DNA of 64,000 nucleotides from positions 1-64,000 of the forward strand of contig NZ_VCRA01000031.1 in NCBI RefSeq assembly GCF_005938385.1, in the 5' to 3' direction. Of this stretch, positions 9,206 to 18,203 are shown one piece after another. The DNA comes from Paenibacillus mesophilus (GTDB taxonomy: Bacteria; Bacillota; Bacilli; Paenibacillales; NBRC-103111). The notes under the pieces were generated by a model, which was not told the DNA's origin, ran no database searches, and saw only the letters and a list, made by a program, of their open reading frames with translations. Position 1 is the first letter of the stretch. The number at the start of each line of letters is the position of its first letter. Position numbers and translations under genes: made by a program.

Positions 9206-9486
9206 CGCTATGACCACCATGAAATGATGTAGCTACATTATATACGGCGGACGCCGCGCATCGAAGCATGTTTCCTACTTAAAACTCATGCGATTCTGCT
9301 ATAAGGAGGCGGGAACATCGCTGGAGCTACTTAAGGACAGCTGCTGCAAATTATTGCAGGTTCCGTCTATTTTTTGTTCAAAAGGAGAAGAATCGGTCCG
9401 GTTATCGCTTTTATAATAAAATTGTTATTCCAGGCAAGCGGAGACGGTCTGAATCACTAGGTTTGGGAGAGAAGCAAGAGGTGAAC

Positions 9487-9918
9487 ATGGCAAAAGTAGG
9501 TGTCGTATTCGACAAGAAAGAGGCCGAACGGCGGCGGGCGCGCGGTGTCAACGTGTTCGCAGCGTATATCGGCGAGGTGCTGAACCATGCGGGCATTCCG
9601 TTCGAATGGCTCGACGGAACCGAACGTTTGACCGAAGCGCGCCTTGATGTGGCTATTGTGGCGTTTGCGCCCGAGTTGCCGGCCACGACCAAGCATGTAT
9701 GGGAGTATGCTTCAAGGGGAGGAACGACGATCGCATACGGGCGGCTGCACAACATGGCATCGAAGCTTGGCTGCGTACGCGCGGCTCCTTTCGAGACGGG
9801 TTATGCATCCCTGCCCGCGGAATGGGGGGATATGGGTGAATTGCGATTTGCAGGCTTATCCGTGGAGGACCGGAGCGGATTCCGGACCATTTCGGTCTCT
9901 GCTGCCGGTTATAATTAA
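9487..9918 (+). CDS. Unrecognised protein, probably a truncated glutamine-amidotransferase-like fragment
   Basis: 143 residues from the ATG, which follows AGAGGTG. MAKVGVVFDKKEAERRRARG is followed by an alternating strand/helix pattern. The segment AIVAFAPELPATTKHVWEYASRGGTTIAYG resembles the flavodoxin-like/GATase-like N-terminal domains that precede larger carbohydrate-active proteins. The frame simply ends at 9918 in a stretch of other broken genes, so this may be the surviving front part of a longer protein. No function is assigned. Confidence 0.5.
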   Translation: MAKVGVVFDKKEAERRRARGVNVFAAYIGEVLNHAGIPFEWLDGTERLTEARLDVAIVAFAPELPATTKHVWEYASRGGTTIAYGRLHNMASKLGCVRAAPFETGYASLPAEWGDMGELRFAGLSVEDRSGFRTISVSAAGYN

Positions 9919-10029
9919 GCGGTTATTTCTCCAAAACAGTCATCGATAGACTATCTCTTGCAATCAATCGTCCTACGGTATGTATGCGGTTTCATATACA
10001 ATTATTGTAATTCCACAAAAGGGGAGTTG

Positions 10030-10440
10030 GGATATAACAAATTGTTCAGATTGTATGACGTTAGATTCCTTGGAAAAGAACTTATACGGCATGCTATATC
10101 AGACGTTGGTGAATGTGCTCCTTTTGAAATCACACCACAGCAGGTGCGGCAGCAAATGACGATTATTGAAGAATGCCGTCGGCCTAATCCACATATTTAT
10201 GCTGGATAATGCGCCAAATCAGCTCAATGGCTGAAAAATGCGCAGAGGCGGCGTACGCACAAGGGGAAAAGATCGTTCTGGAAATTCATAATAATTCGCT
10301 GGTCGAAACGGTTGAATCCGGCTTGCGCCTCGTCAATATGGTCGGTGCGGGCAGCATCGGGTTGATTCACGATGCTGGCAATATGTACATTACCCACACC
10401 ATTATGGAAGAGAATCGGTCTTTCAAATGCGCTGCCGATC
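10030..10440 (+). pseudogene. Frameshifted sugar phosphate isomerase/epimerase fragment
   Basis: Two adjacent frames together resemble the central part of a TIM-barrel sugar isomerase. The first (to 10209) ends with FEITPQQVRQQMTIIEECRR. The second (from 10209, shifted) continues RQISSMAEKCAEAAYAQGEK, then IVLEIHNNSLVETVESGLRL and IGLIHDAGNMYIT, the metal-binding Glu and His-Asp region of the family. After about 10440 similarity stops and the reading becomes arbitrary until the next gene. The N-terminal third and C-terminal end are missing. Relic by deletion plus frameshift. Confidence 0.65.
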
Positions 10441-10531
10441 ATCAGCCTCTGTTCGATGAGGAAACCGGTTATTCCGGCCGGCTAACGCAAGACCACAAAA
10501 CGGAGGGATTGTTACGAACGGTACGGAAAAC

Positions 10532-12391
10532 ATGAGCAGAAGAAAGTTGCTGACTGCGATCGGCCTGGCTGGCGCCGCCGCCGCCGCAGGCGGCTTGCAG
10601 GCGGGGCTGGCGCGTTCAGCCGTATACGGGGATGGGAACAGCTGCTCGAGCTGCGTCATCCCGACCACAATCGCGGCAATTCGAAGCAAGACCGATTCCG
10701 CCGCGGGCGAGCTTTATTATGTGACCGATCCGGGCCAGGAGGGGCATTTCCGGCTCGACCCGGCCGACGCAGCCTCAGTGGACAATACGGGAACGGTGCT
10801 CGTTTCGGCATACGGGGAACGGTTTAAGCGGCTGTACGGACGGGAGCCGGTCAACGCAGCCTGGTTCGGGACCAAGGGGGATGGCATCGCGAACGACACC
10901 TCCGCCATCCGGCAAGCGATCGCCGCGGTCTCGACCGGGACGGTGTACGTACCTCCCGGCAGCTATCTGATCAACGATACGATCGAAGTCCCCCCAACTC
11001 TAAGCTTCATCTGCGAAGGCGCTCTAGTGTACGACGGGGAAGGAACCGCTGTCAAAATCGGCTCCGACATGGCGTATACGCGGAATAAGACGTATAAGCT
11101 CTCCGTCGACAAAAAAACGATTAATTTTGCAGGCAGCTCCGTAGGCGTGGAGTTCGTTAACCTGTACCACAACACGATCGAGCTGGGATCAGTCACCCGC
11201 TTTTGCACAAACGTGCTGCTATCTGCGAAAAACGGCCTGGGCTTCTACTCCAATTTTATTTCGCTCGGCATGTTTCAATACGGGAAGGTCCACGTGCTGA
11301 TCAAAAACCAAAACAAGGGCTGGGCGAACGGCAACGAGTTTTACGGAGGCTCGTTTACAGGCGGCTACGACCAGGTTATCGGGGTCAAATTCGAAACCGA
11401 CTATAACGGATTGAACGGCAACGCATTTTATTCGCCGAAATTTGAGATGGGAGTGGGCGGAACGCACTTCACGGTACCCGTTCATATGGTGAATTGCAGC
11501 GGCAACCGGTTTATCGCCGTACGTACGGAGTCGAACAATCCGAATTATTTCGCTTACCTGAAGGACTGTCGGGACAACCATTTCAATTTCACCATGGCGC
11601 TCAGTTCGACGAAACTGTACGAGCTTGGAAAATCTTTGCGCAACGCGGTCAACGACAATAAAACGCTGCTGTTCGATTCGGGCTTCATCGCTCAGAAGTG
11701 CAATTATTACGACGGAGACAAAGTGTTCGTGCGTAATCTGGATTTGCTGTCTTTGGACGGCGCGTTTCAGCGCAGCTCCGTCGTCGAATCCGGCGTCTCG
11801 CTCGTCACCTTCAACGGGCAAAGCGTCAATTGCGCGACCTCGCGAATGATTCTCAGCCTGTATGTGGACACTTCGCTCCTGAAAACGTTCCGGTTCGTCA
11901 AAAACACCGTATCCGGTACGGGCACACGGCTTCACTTCCGCTGTCTGGACGCAAGCGGCTCGCTGCTGACGGGAGAGAGCGTGCCGGCAACGGCCGGCGA
12001 CGGCTGGGAGTACAACCGGTACATCGTCTCCAGCAATGAGCCTTATTTATACACCTACTACGGGGGAACGTACGCCGAATCCAACGACTCTGCCCTGACC
12101 GACATCCGCGTTCATCCCGACGTAAAAACCATTCAACTGCTGGTGGCGATGAAACAGTTGATCAGCTTTCAAATTTACGGAATTGGAGCGACCGGGCCGG
12201 AACTGTGCCGAATATGGACGAATTCCAACAACGACCGGGCCTACGCCGCGGCAGAGCCAACGCTGGGCGAATACCGCAAGGGCACCGTTTTGTACGACGA
12301 CAACAGTGCGGCCGGCGGTTACACGGGATGGGTTTGCGTGATGGCGGGATCGCCCGGCACATGGAAGAGGTTCGGCGCAATCGAAGCTTGA
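10532..12391 (+). CDS. Tat-exported pectate-lyase-superfamily (tail-spike-like) beta-helix protein
   Basis: 619 residues. MSRRKLLTAIGLAGAAAAAG is a twin-arginine signal with a hydrophobic core. Residues about 50-105 form a phage-tail-spike-like head module (YYVTDPGQEGHFRL... VSAYGERFKRL). Then come AAWFGTKGDGIANDTSAIRQ and VYVPPGSYLINDTI, the entry of a Pectate_lyase_3 right-handed beta helix running to about 430. A beta-sandwich-like tail ends TGWVCVMAGSPGTWKRFG. Likely a cell-surface polysaccharide lyase or hydrolase. ATG has only a weak ribosome site; the frame is open for 9 more codons and two paralogues (24427, 40817) have longer N-ends, so the start is uncertain. A broken binding-protein gene follows. 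Confidence 0.8.
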   Translation: MSRRKLLTAIGLAGAAAAAGGLQAGLARSAVYGDGNSCSSCVIPTTIAAIRSKTDSAAGELYYVTDPGQEGHFRLDPADAASVDNTGTVLVSAYGERFKRLYGREPVNAAWFGTKGDGIANDTSAIRQAIAAVSTGTVYVPPGSYLINDTIEVPPTLSFICEGALVYDGEGTAVKIGSDMAYTRNKTYKLSVDKKTINFAGSSVGVEFVNLYHNTIELGSVTRFCTNVLLSAKNGLGFYSNFISLGMFQYGKVHVLIKNQNKGWANGNEFYGGSFTGGYDQVIGVKFETDYNGLNGNAFYSPKFEMGVGGTHFTVPVHMVNCSGNRFIAVRTESNNPNYFAYLKDCRDNHFNFTMALSSTKLYELGKSLRNAVNDNKTLLFDSGFIAQKCNYYDGDKVFVRNLDLLSLDGAFQRSSVVESGVSLVTFNGQSVNCATSRMILSLYVDTSLLKTFRFVKNTVSGTGTRLHFRCLDASGSLLTGESVPATAGDGWEYNRYIVSSNEPYLYTYYGGTYAESNDSALTDIRVHPDVKTIQLLVAMKQLISFQIYGIGATGPELCRIWTNSNNDRAYAAAEPTLGEYRKGTVLYDDNSAAGGYTGWVCVMAGSPGTWKRFGAIEA

Positions 12392-12442
12392 TTTCGGTCC
12401 GTTTCGATCATCGGCTCCCAGCAGAAAGGTCCCGCCCCCGAA

Positions 12443-13081
12443 TTGACGGGGCGGGGCCTTACGACCGGAAAGCTCTACGGGGCCTGGAAACGCTTCGCCG
12501 AGAACATCATCCGTTTCTACAAGGATCCGGCATACGATGAAAAACAGTTGAACGTCCTTACTCAAAAAAACGGCTTCTTCAAAGACCGTAACACCGCGAT
12601 GTTCTTGTCGATCAGCGGACTTCAATACGCCCAACTCGAGGGGATGAACTTCGTTATCGCGTCGTTCCCGAGCGACAAGGAAGCGCCGGGCGTGGGCGCT
12701 CAACCGTACCCGACCATCTTCAGCGTTACGAACATAAGCAAATACAAGGACGACGCGTTCGATGTCATCGCCTATCTGACTTCCGGCGAGATCCAAACCG
12801 AACCGGCCAGGCCGGACGGATGCTGCCCGTCGTCAAAGACAAAACGGTCAAAAGCGCTTTCGGACAAAACTCGCCGTTGTTTCAGGGCAAAAATGTGAAA
12901 GCGCTCTATCCGGAAAAAATACGGCCCTTCCAGCTACTGGACCAAGTACAACAGTGTGGCCACGACACAATTCTACAACGCGGTCATTTATTCGGCGGTG
13001 GGCAAGAAAGACTTGAATTCGGCGCTTCGGGAAGCGGAAGAGGAAGTGAACAAGCAAATTCGAACGCTAAAGGGCAAGTGA
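12443..13081 (+). pseudogene. Solute-binding protein (ABC family 1) pseudogene, C-terminal half
   Basis: Three frames must be joined to read the C-terminal half of a family-1 sugar-binding protein. The first runs FYKDPAYDEKQLNVLTQKNG to YLTSGEIQTE (to about 12805). The second runs MLPVVKDKTVKSAFGQNSPL to EKIRPF (about 12820-12930). The third runs YWTKYNSVATTQFYNAVIYS to EEEVNKQIRTLKGK, ending at the TGA at 13079-13081. It aligns by eye with the ends of the intact proteins at 35654 and 39403. The N-terminal domain and lipobox are gone. Position beside a Tat beta-helix gene repeats the pattern seen twice elsewhere in the window. Confidence 0.8.
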
Positions 13082-13110
13082 TAAAAAGAGGCAGGGATTG
13101 CGCATGATTC

Positions 13111-13124
13111 GGTAAGCGTTTACA
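13111..13124 (+). promoter_or_regulatory. Near-consensus cre site (CcpA operator)
   Basis: GGTAAGCGTTTACA matches the catabolite-responsive consensus TGWAANCGNTNWCA at 13 of 14 positions (first base G instead of T). It lies about 40 bases before the DUF4838 gene, fitting glucose repression of that gene. Confidence 0.65.
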
Positions 13125-13161
13125 GGAATTCATCATCACTACGATTTGGGAGGGACATGGT

Positions 13162-15939
13162 ATGAACGCGAAAACAACGATTCGCACAATGCTCGTCGCC
13201 GTATTGACCTTATGTCTTCTGTTGACTTGGACCGGCACCATATGGGGGAATCCGGTGCCGGGAGCCATAACCGGTACGGTATACGGTACGGGCAATATTG
13301 CCCTGAGCGGGGCATCCGTGACCGTAGTCGGCTACCCCGGACTTGCCGCAACGACGGGCGGTAACGGCCAATTTTACATACCGTCCGTCCCGGCAGGCGT
13401 CCATACCGTTGCGGTTTCCGCATCCGGTTACGCCGCTCGTACTACGGAGGCGTTCCAACTTGCGGAAGGCGGAACGGCCATCTTGTCGGTTACGCTGTCG
13501 GAAGGGCTGGCTCTTGTGGCAAACGGGCAAGGCCGGGCTGTCGTGCTCGTGGCGGCCAATGCCAATTCGAAAACGGTTGCAGCCGCGGGCAAGCTGTCCG
13601 GCTATGCGGAAAAGTCCACGGGGGCCAGTCTGCCCGTAGCCTCGCAGATCGACCCGAACGAGCCGGCGGGAACCGTTCATGTGTACGTCGGCATGGCCGC
13701 GCCCGAGCATACCGGTGTCGCCTCGCTTCTGACCGGGCTGAAGGATGACGGGTTCGTAATCCATTCGGAGGGGCAGAGCATCTCGATTGTCGGCCCGACC
13801 GCATTCGGAACCGAATTCGGGGTGAATGAATTTCTCGAGAAATACGTTGGCGTGCGCTGGCTGCTGCCCGGACCGGACGGCGAGGATGTGCCCGTTAGCG
13901 ACGAGCTTAGGGTGCCAGAGGAGACGGTGCGACAAGACCCGGCGTTCTTCTCCCGCTACTTCTACATTTATCCGTCGGCCAACTCGTCCATCTGGCCCAT
14001 GTATACGGAGTGGACGTCGAACAACAAGATTCGCCAGGTGGTCAATCCCGCCCACAACTTGCACAATCTGTTTCCGCCATCGAAGTACGGGGCGACACGT
14101 CCGGATTTTTATCCGAATGGCCAGGTCCCCACGGGCAACATCGGCTGGCAGCCTTGCTTCTCGAATCCCGATACGATGGCGGAAGCGGTCTACACGATCA
14201 AGCAATACTTCGCCAACAATCCGAACGCCGTCTCGTATTCGCTCACGGTGAACGATTCGGGCGGATATTGCGAAGCGAATCCGAGTCATCCCGCTTATCC
14301 GAACAAGCTCAATTCGATCGGGTGGCAAGACATGTCGAACATCTATTACTCTTGGGTGAATCAGGTGGCCGCCGGCGTCCTGCAGCAGTACCCGGACAAA
14401 TATTTCGGCGTGCTGGCCTATGCCGAAGTGTACGATCCGCCGACCAATGTGACTTTGAATTCGCATGTCATTCCCTTTATTACGGATGACCGACTTTCCT
14501 GGGCGGAGCCCGTCGCGGGCACGGAGGGGCGCGACCTGACCGACGCCTGGAGCGAGGCCGCGCTGACCTTCGGCTTCTATGAATATTTGTACGGATCTCC
14601 CTACACGGTTCCGAGAGTGTACCCGCACCAGATGGCGGACAACTACCGGTACGCTCGCGATCAGGGTGCCGATGTGCAAGTTGCGGAAGCTTATGCGAAC
14701 TGGGGGGAAGGCCCCAAATTGTGGCTGTCGGCTAAGCTGCAATGGAACCCCGACGTCGACGAGGATGCGCTGCTCGACGAGTGGTACGAGCGAGCCGTCG
14801 GTCCGGCGGCCGCTCCTTATTTGAAAGCGTACTACGATTATTGGGAGCAGTTCTGGACGGATCGCGTCTTCGAGACGAGCTGGTACAAGAACTGGCGAGC
14901 GATGCAGGGGCGCAGTAACTATATGCATCTCCAGAACATGGGGTATTTGCAAGCGGTGACGGACCAGGACATGGTCTTGAGCCGCGGGTGGCTGGAAGCC
15001 GCTGTCGCAAACGCCCAGACGGCCGCCCAGCTCAAGCGGGCGCAGATGCTCCTCGACCAGTTCGAGTACTATGAAGCTTCCGTATTCAGCTATCCGAGAA
15101 ATCTGGATATTCCGCCCGTCGCCAGCGCAGCGGAAGGACTCGATTGGCTGGACCGATACGTGGATAGCCTGCAGCTGGCCGACTCTCGCCTGACGCTCGT
15201 GCAGAGCTTCAACTCGGATCCGTGGCTCATTCAAGGATACTTGCCGACAACTTGGAATTACAACACGGTATGGAGCGGGTTCAACGATCGGATGCTTCAT
15301 GCTTTGGCCGCATGGGTGGCCTCCGAACCGGCGGGCGGGATTGTGAGAACGCAGATCCAGCAGCAGATTGCGTCCGCCGGCACTTCGGCCAAGGTTCGCA
15401 ATTATTTGAAGTTGATTGTGGCCGAGGCGTCGGGCACGGCGCCGATCAACACGAACGCCTCGTTCGAGACGGGCACCGTGACGAGCGCTCCCCCCTTCGG
15501 GTACTGGAAACAGCCCCCGGTGACGAGCGAGGTGATTCAACGGACCACCGCCGCAGCGCATACGGGCAGCTACAGCACGGAGATGAAGGGAATCACCACG
15601 TTCGGCGCGGTAACGCTCATCACTTCGGTTACAGCCGGCGTGTACGGAGTGACGGCCGACTACTACACCTTGCCCGACAGTATTAGCGGAACGGGGAGCG
15701 TATACATGACGGCAAGCTTGCTGGATGCGAACAACAAAACACTTTCCACCTTCAGAACCGATCGGCGAATCGCCGCCGACACTTCGGGAGACTGGGCGAC
15801 GCTCGCCTGGGTCGGCGATATCCCCGCGCAGATCAACGGCGTGCCGGTCGCGAAGCTGTCTCTCGTTCTGTATGCCAATGCGTTTAACCAGGGAGAATCT
15901 TTGTATGTGGACGATTTCGAGGTCATTCCGTTGAACTGA
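13162..15939 (+). CDS. Secreted DUF4838 glycoside-hydrolase-like protein
   Basis: 925 residues with a signal peptide (1-29, cut near IWG-N). Residues about 35-110 are a carboxypeptidase-regulatory-like beta-sandwich (ITGTVYGTGNIALSGASVTV). Residues about 120-240 resemble the alpha-glucuronidase N-terminal-like domain (GVNEFLEKYVGVRWLLPGPD). Residues about 270-560 are DUF4838 (FFSRYFYIYPSANS, QADNYRYARDQG region). From about 770 a C-terminal beta-sandwich probably binds carbohydrate (NASFETGTV...). DUF4838 proteins occur in glycan-degradation loci; the catalytic activity is not established. ATG follows GGGAGGG; a cre site lies upstream. Confidence 0.85.
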   Translation: MNAKTTIRTMLVAVLTLCLLLTWTGTIWGNPVPGAITGTVYGTGNIALSGASVTVVGYPGLAATTGGNGQFYIPSVPAGVHTVAVSASGYAARTTEAFQLAEGGTAILSVTLSEGLALVANGQGRAVVLVAANANSKTVAAAGKLSGYAEKSTGASLPVASQIDPNEPAGTVHVYVGMAAPEHTGVASLLTGLKDDGFVIHSEGQSISIVGPTAFGTEFGVNEFLEKYVGVRWLLPGPDGEDVPVSDELRVPEETVRQDPAFFSRYFYIYPSANSSIWPMYTEWTSNNKIRQVVNPAHNLHNLFPPSKYGATRPDFYPNGQVPTGNIGWQPCFSNPDTMAEAVYTIKQYFANNPNAVSYSLTVNDSGGYCEANPSHPAYPNKLNSIGWQDMSNIYYSWVNQVAAGVLQQYPDKYFGVLAYAEVYDPPTNVTLNSHVIPFITDDRLSWAEPVAGTEGRDLTDAWSEAALTFGFYEYLYGSPYTVPRVYPHQMADNYRYARDQGADVQVAEAYANWGEGPKLWLSAKLQWNPDVDEDALLDEWYERAVGPAAAPYLKAYYDYWEQFWTDRVFETSWYKNWRAMQGRSNYMHLQNMGYLQAVTDQDMVLSRGWLEAAVANAQTAAQLKRAQMLLDQFEYYEASVFSYPRNLDIPPVASAAEGLDWLDRYVDSLQLADSRLTLVQSFNSDPWLIQGYLPTTWNYNTVWSGFNDRMLHALAAWVASEPAGGIVRTQIQQQIASAGTSAKVRNYLKLIVAEASGTAPINTNASFETGTVTSAPPFGYWKQPPVTSEVIQRTTAAAHTGSYSTEMKGITTFGAVTLITSVTAGVYGVTADYYTLPDSISGTGSVYMTASLLDANNKTLSTFRTDRRIAADTSGDWATLAWVGDIPAQINGVPVAKLSLVLYANAFNQGESLYVDDFEVIPLN

Positions 15940-15958
15940 CAGGCCTCCGGATATTCGG

Positions 15959-16000
15959 GCGGCTCCTCGGGACATGATCGTATGCCCGAAGAGCCGCTTC
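15959..16000 (+). terminator. Probable terminator of the DUF4838 gene
   Basis: GCGGCTC-c-TCGGG pairs with CCCGA-a-GAGCCGC across an 11-nt loop. The T-rich tail is poor (TTCGTTATT). Confidence 0.6.
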
Positions 16001-16089
16001 GTTATTGCGAATAGGCCCGGTTTTTCGTGGAAAAGGTCAAGTAATCGCAGGCATCGGCCATTTACAATAAAAATGGAAGCCGGAAAGAG

Positions 16090-16194
16090 TTGAAGCTGGG
16101 CCTGATCGGCCTGGACACGTCCCATGTCGTCGTATTCCGCTTCATCGAAGCGTCGAACGAAAGCGCGGAAACCGGCAAAACGGCGTGGCTGTAA
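16090..16194 (+). pseudogene. N-terminal stub of a Gfo/Idh/MocA-type oxidoreductase
   Basis: A 34-codon frame starting TTG behind GGAAAGAG reads KLGLIGLDTSHVVVFRFIEA, the N-terminal strand and nucleotide-binding turn seen in a Paenibacillus group of Gfo/Idh/MocA dehydrogenases. It then drifts and stops. Nothing recognisable of the remaining 300 or so residues follows. A relic, another broken piece of the 9.4-16.2 kb glycan locus. Confidence 0.6.
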
Positions 16195-16500
16195 GTCTGC
16201 ATCCCGATCAACAGGCCGTGCTGACAACGAAGCGGCCAAGCTTTTGAGGCAACTTGCTTCAAAACGGTTCGATTACCCATTAAGTAGTCGGCATGTGCAG
16301 ATCATGCAACAGGCGGTCGGCGGCGCTAATTGGATAAGACGGCGGGACGCCGGCTTATCCCCGGTCGTCAGCGTTTAACCGCTTTGCAAATAAGCAGACT
16401 AACGGCCCATTTGCCAATCGGACTTTTCGAGGGCAAGAAGCGTCGTTCCATTCCAATCGGTTCCCGACCGCCAAAGCAATCGACCCTGTTCTTGCGAATT
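16195..16500. other. Intergenic, no gene recognised
   Basis: 306 bases between the Gfo/Idh stub and the end of queF. The only structure seen is an inverted repeat GATAAG...CTTATC with an inner GGCG/CGCC at 16334-16360. It has no T-run on either side and may still help end queF transcripts. Confidence 0.5.
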
Positions 16501-16998
16501 TTATCGGTTATCCACTTTCTCCGGATACAGATCGTGGTTCAACAAGCGGTGCTCCGCCATCTGCTCGTATTTTGTGCCGGGGCGTCCCCAGTTGCAGTAC
16601 GGGTCGATGGAGATGCCGCCCCTCGGCGTGAACTTGCCCCATACCTCGATATATCTCGGCTCCATCAGCGCGATCAAATCGTTCATAATAATATTCATGC
16701 AATCCTCGTGGAAGTCGCCGTGATTGCGGAAGCTGAACAAATACAGCTTGAGCGACTTGCTCTCCACCATGCGGCGATCCGGAATATAGGAAATATACAG
16801 CGTGGCGAAGTCCGGCTGGCCGGTCATCGGACAGAGGCTCGTGAATTCGGGGCAATTGAATTTGACGAAATAGTCGCGCCTGGGATGCTTGTTGTCGAAC
16901 GTTTCCAAAATATGCGGCGAATATTGGAACCGGTAATCGGTCCCCTGATTGCCGAGCTGCGTGATGCCCTTCAGCTCTTCCTCCGTTCTTCCTGCCAT
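16501..16998 (-). CDS. queF: NADPH-dependent 7-cyano-7-deazaguanine reductase
   Basis: 165 residues, unimodular (YkvM-type) QueF, which reduces preQ0 to preQ1 in queuosine synthesis. FTSLCPMTGQPDFA holds the nucleophile Cys56 that forms the thioimide and the proton donor Asp63. ESKSLK (79-84) is the NADPH-binding QueF motif, and NHGDFHEDC follows. The ATG has GGAGGG 7-8 bases upstream. Last gene of the queCDEF cluster, 12 bases after queE. High confidence. Confidence 0.97.
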   Translation of the reverse strand: MAGRTEEELKGITQLGNQGTDYRFQYSPHILETFDNKHPRRDYFVKFNCPEFTSLCPMTGQPDFATLYISYIPDRRMVESKSLKLYLFSFRNHGDFHEDCMNIIMNDLIALMEPRYIEVWGKFTPRGGISIDPYCNWGRPGTKYEQMAEHRLLNHDLYPEKVDNR

Positions 16999-17010
16999 GA
17001 TTGTCCCTCC

Positions 17011-17766
17011 TTAAACGCCCTTTTTGTTGCCCCATACCCATGTGTGAAGCTGGGGGAGCACGTGTACTTGCTTCAACCCGGTATGCGACATGACGCGGTC
17101 GATGAGCCATTCGTACCGTTCCAGCAAATACGGAAGCAGCCGCTCCGGCTCGGTTTCCTTCAGCCGGTCGTTGCCGGCCTGCACATAGAACGGAGCTTGC
17201 GGATACCGCTCATGGACGTCGGCTGCATACTGCAGATCCGCTTCGTCGAAGACGACGACCTTTAAGGTGAAAGGCCGGTTCCGGTCCGTCAATTTGGCGA
17301 TAATGCCGTCCAGCGTCCGCCAGTTCGTCTCCATGCGGGAGCTGGGCGGCTTCGGCGACAACGTCAAATCGTCGATGTCCCAGAACCAGTCCTGCCAGCG
17401 GCTTCCCTGCGTCTCCAGCGCAACCCGGATACCGTGCCCGTGAAGCATCCCTACCAGCTCGTCGAGCTGCGGCAGCAGGGCAGGATTGCCGCCGGAGATT
17501 GTCACGTGTGCGAACGTATCCCCGCCAATATGCCGGAGCTCCGCATAAATGTCCTGCGCCGTCATCAGCCGTATATCCGCCTTGCCGCTTCCGTCCCAAG
17601 TGAAGGCCGAATCGCACCAAGCGCAGCTGTAATCGCATCCCGCGGTGCGGACGAACATCGTTTTCCGCCCGATCACGCTGCCTTCTCCCTGCACGGTAGG
17701 ACCGAATATTTCGATTACGGGAATGCGGCGGCCCTCCGTCACGACTTCACTTCCGCGCTCATTCAT
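17011..17766 (-). CDS. queE: 7-carboxy-7-deazaguanine synthase
   Basis: 251 residues of the radical SAM enzyme that converts 6-carboxytetrahydropterin to 7-carboxy-7-deazaguanine. The N-terminal EIFGPTVQGEGSVIG precedes the iron-sulfur Cys triad Cys44-x3-Cys48-x2-Cys51 (CDYSCAWC). HVTISGGNPAL is the SAM-binding GGE-like segment, with N in place of E as is common in this subgroup. The start ATG overlaps the queD stop by 4 bases (ATGA), showing translational coupling; the frame is open far upstream, but only inside queD. Confidence 0.95.
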   Translation of the reverse strand: MNERGSEVVTEGRRIPVIEIFGPTVQGEGSVIGRKTMFVRTAGCDYSCAWCDSAFTWDGSGKADIRLMTAQDIYAELRHIGGDTFAHVTISGGNPALLPQLDELVGMLHGHGIRVALETQGSRWQDWFWDIDDLTLSPKPPSSRMETNWRTLDGIIAKLTDRNRPFTLKVVVFDEADLQYAADVHERYPQAPFYVQAGNDRLKETEPERLLPYLLERYEWLIDRVMSHTGLKQVHVLPQLHTWVWGNKKGV

Positions 17767-18203
17767 GGGCGGGTACCCGCTTTCGGACGGTACATGCAAT
17801 AGCTGGTCGGCGTTTCGCGCAAATACACTTGCAGACAGCGGGCGTTGTTGCCCAGCTGATCCAAATAGCGCTGCACGATCTCGCAAATCGTGCGCGCGAC
17901 GACCTCCGTCGTCGGAAACCGGTCCGGATCGTCGGCGCTGAAGCTTTCGGCGTCGTCGTTGAGCACGGAATGATCGAACCGTTCGTGAATAAGCTGCTTC
18001 AGCTTGGAGAAGTTTACGAGGAAGCCGGCGGAATCGAGCGTGTCTCCGGCAACCGTAATATTCGCGAAATACGTATGGCCGTGCAGCTTCCGGCACTTGC
18101 CCGCTTCGTCGGCGGGAATATAGTGCGCGGCTGCAAACTGCATATCTTTATTCAATTCGTAAGCGTACGAATGATTCACTGTCGGATAAATTTGCTGCAT
18201 CAT
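17763..18203 (-). CDS. queD: 6-carboxytetrahydropterin synthase
   Basis: 146 residues of the QueD/PTPS-like family; makes 6-carboxytetrahydropterin from dihydroneopterin triphosphate. Zinc ligands are His27 (FAAAHYIP) and His41/His43 (LHGHTYF), with catalytic Cys37 just before. FPTTEVVARTICEIVQ and VYLRETPTSYCMY are family segments. ATG-ATG start with AGGAGG upstream. The first ATG overlaps the queC stop by 4 bases. It lies between queC and queE in one transcription unit. Confidence 0.96.
   Translation of the reverse strand: MMQQIYPTVNHSYAYELNKDMQFAAAHYIPADEAGKCRKLHGHTYFANITVAGDTLDSAGFLVNFSKLKQLIHERFDHSVLNDDAESFSADDPDRFPTTEVVARTICEIVQRYLDQLGNNARCLQVYLRETPTSYCMYRPKAGTRP

Noticed and set aside
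13210..16239. A 1009-codon open frame on the minus strand opposite the DUF4838 gene
   Set aside because: The product is Arg-rich with no domain, no ribosome site and no signal; it arises from GC-biased third positions of the real plus-strand gene, which has a signal peptide and recognisable domains.
16330..17265. 311-codon plus-strand frame across queF and queE
   Set aside because: Antisense shadow of two well-defined enzymes; product has no recognisable feature.
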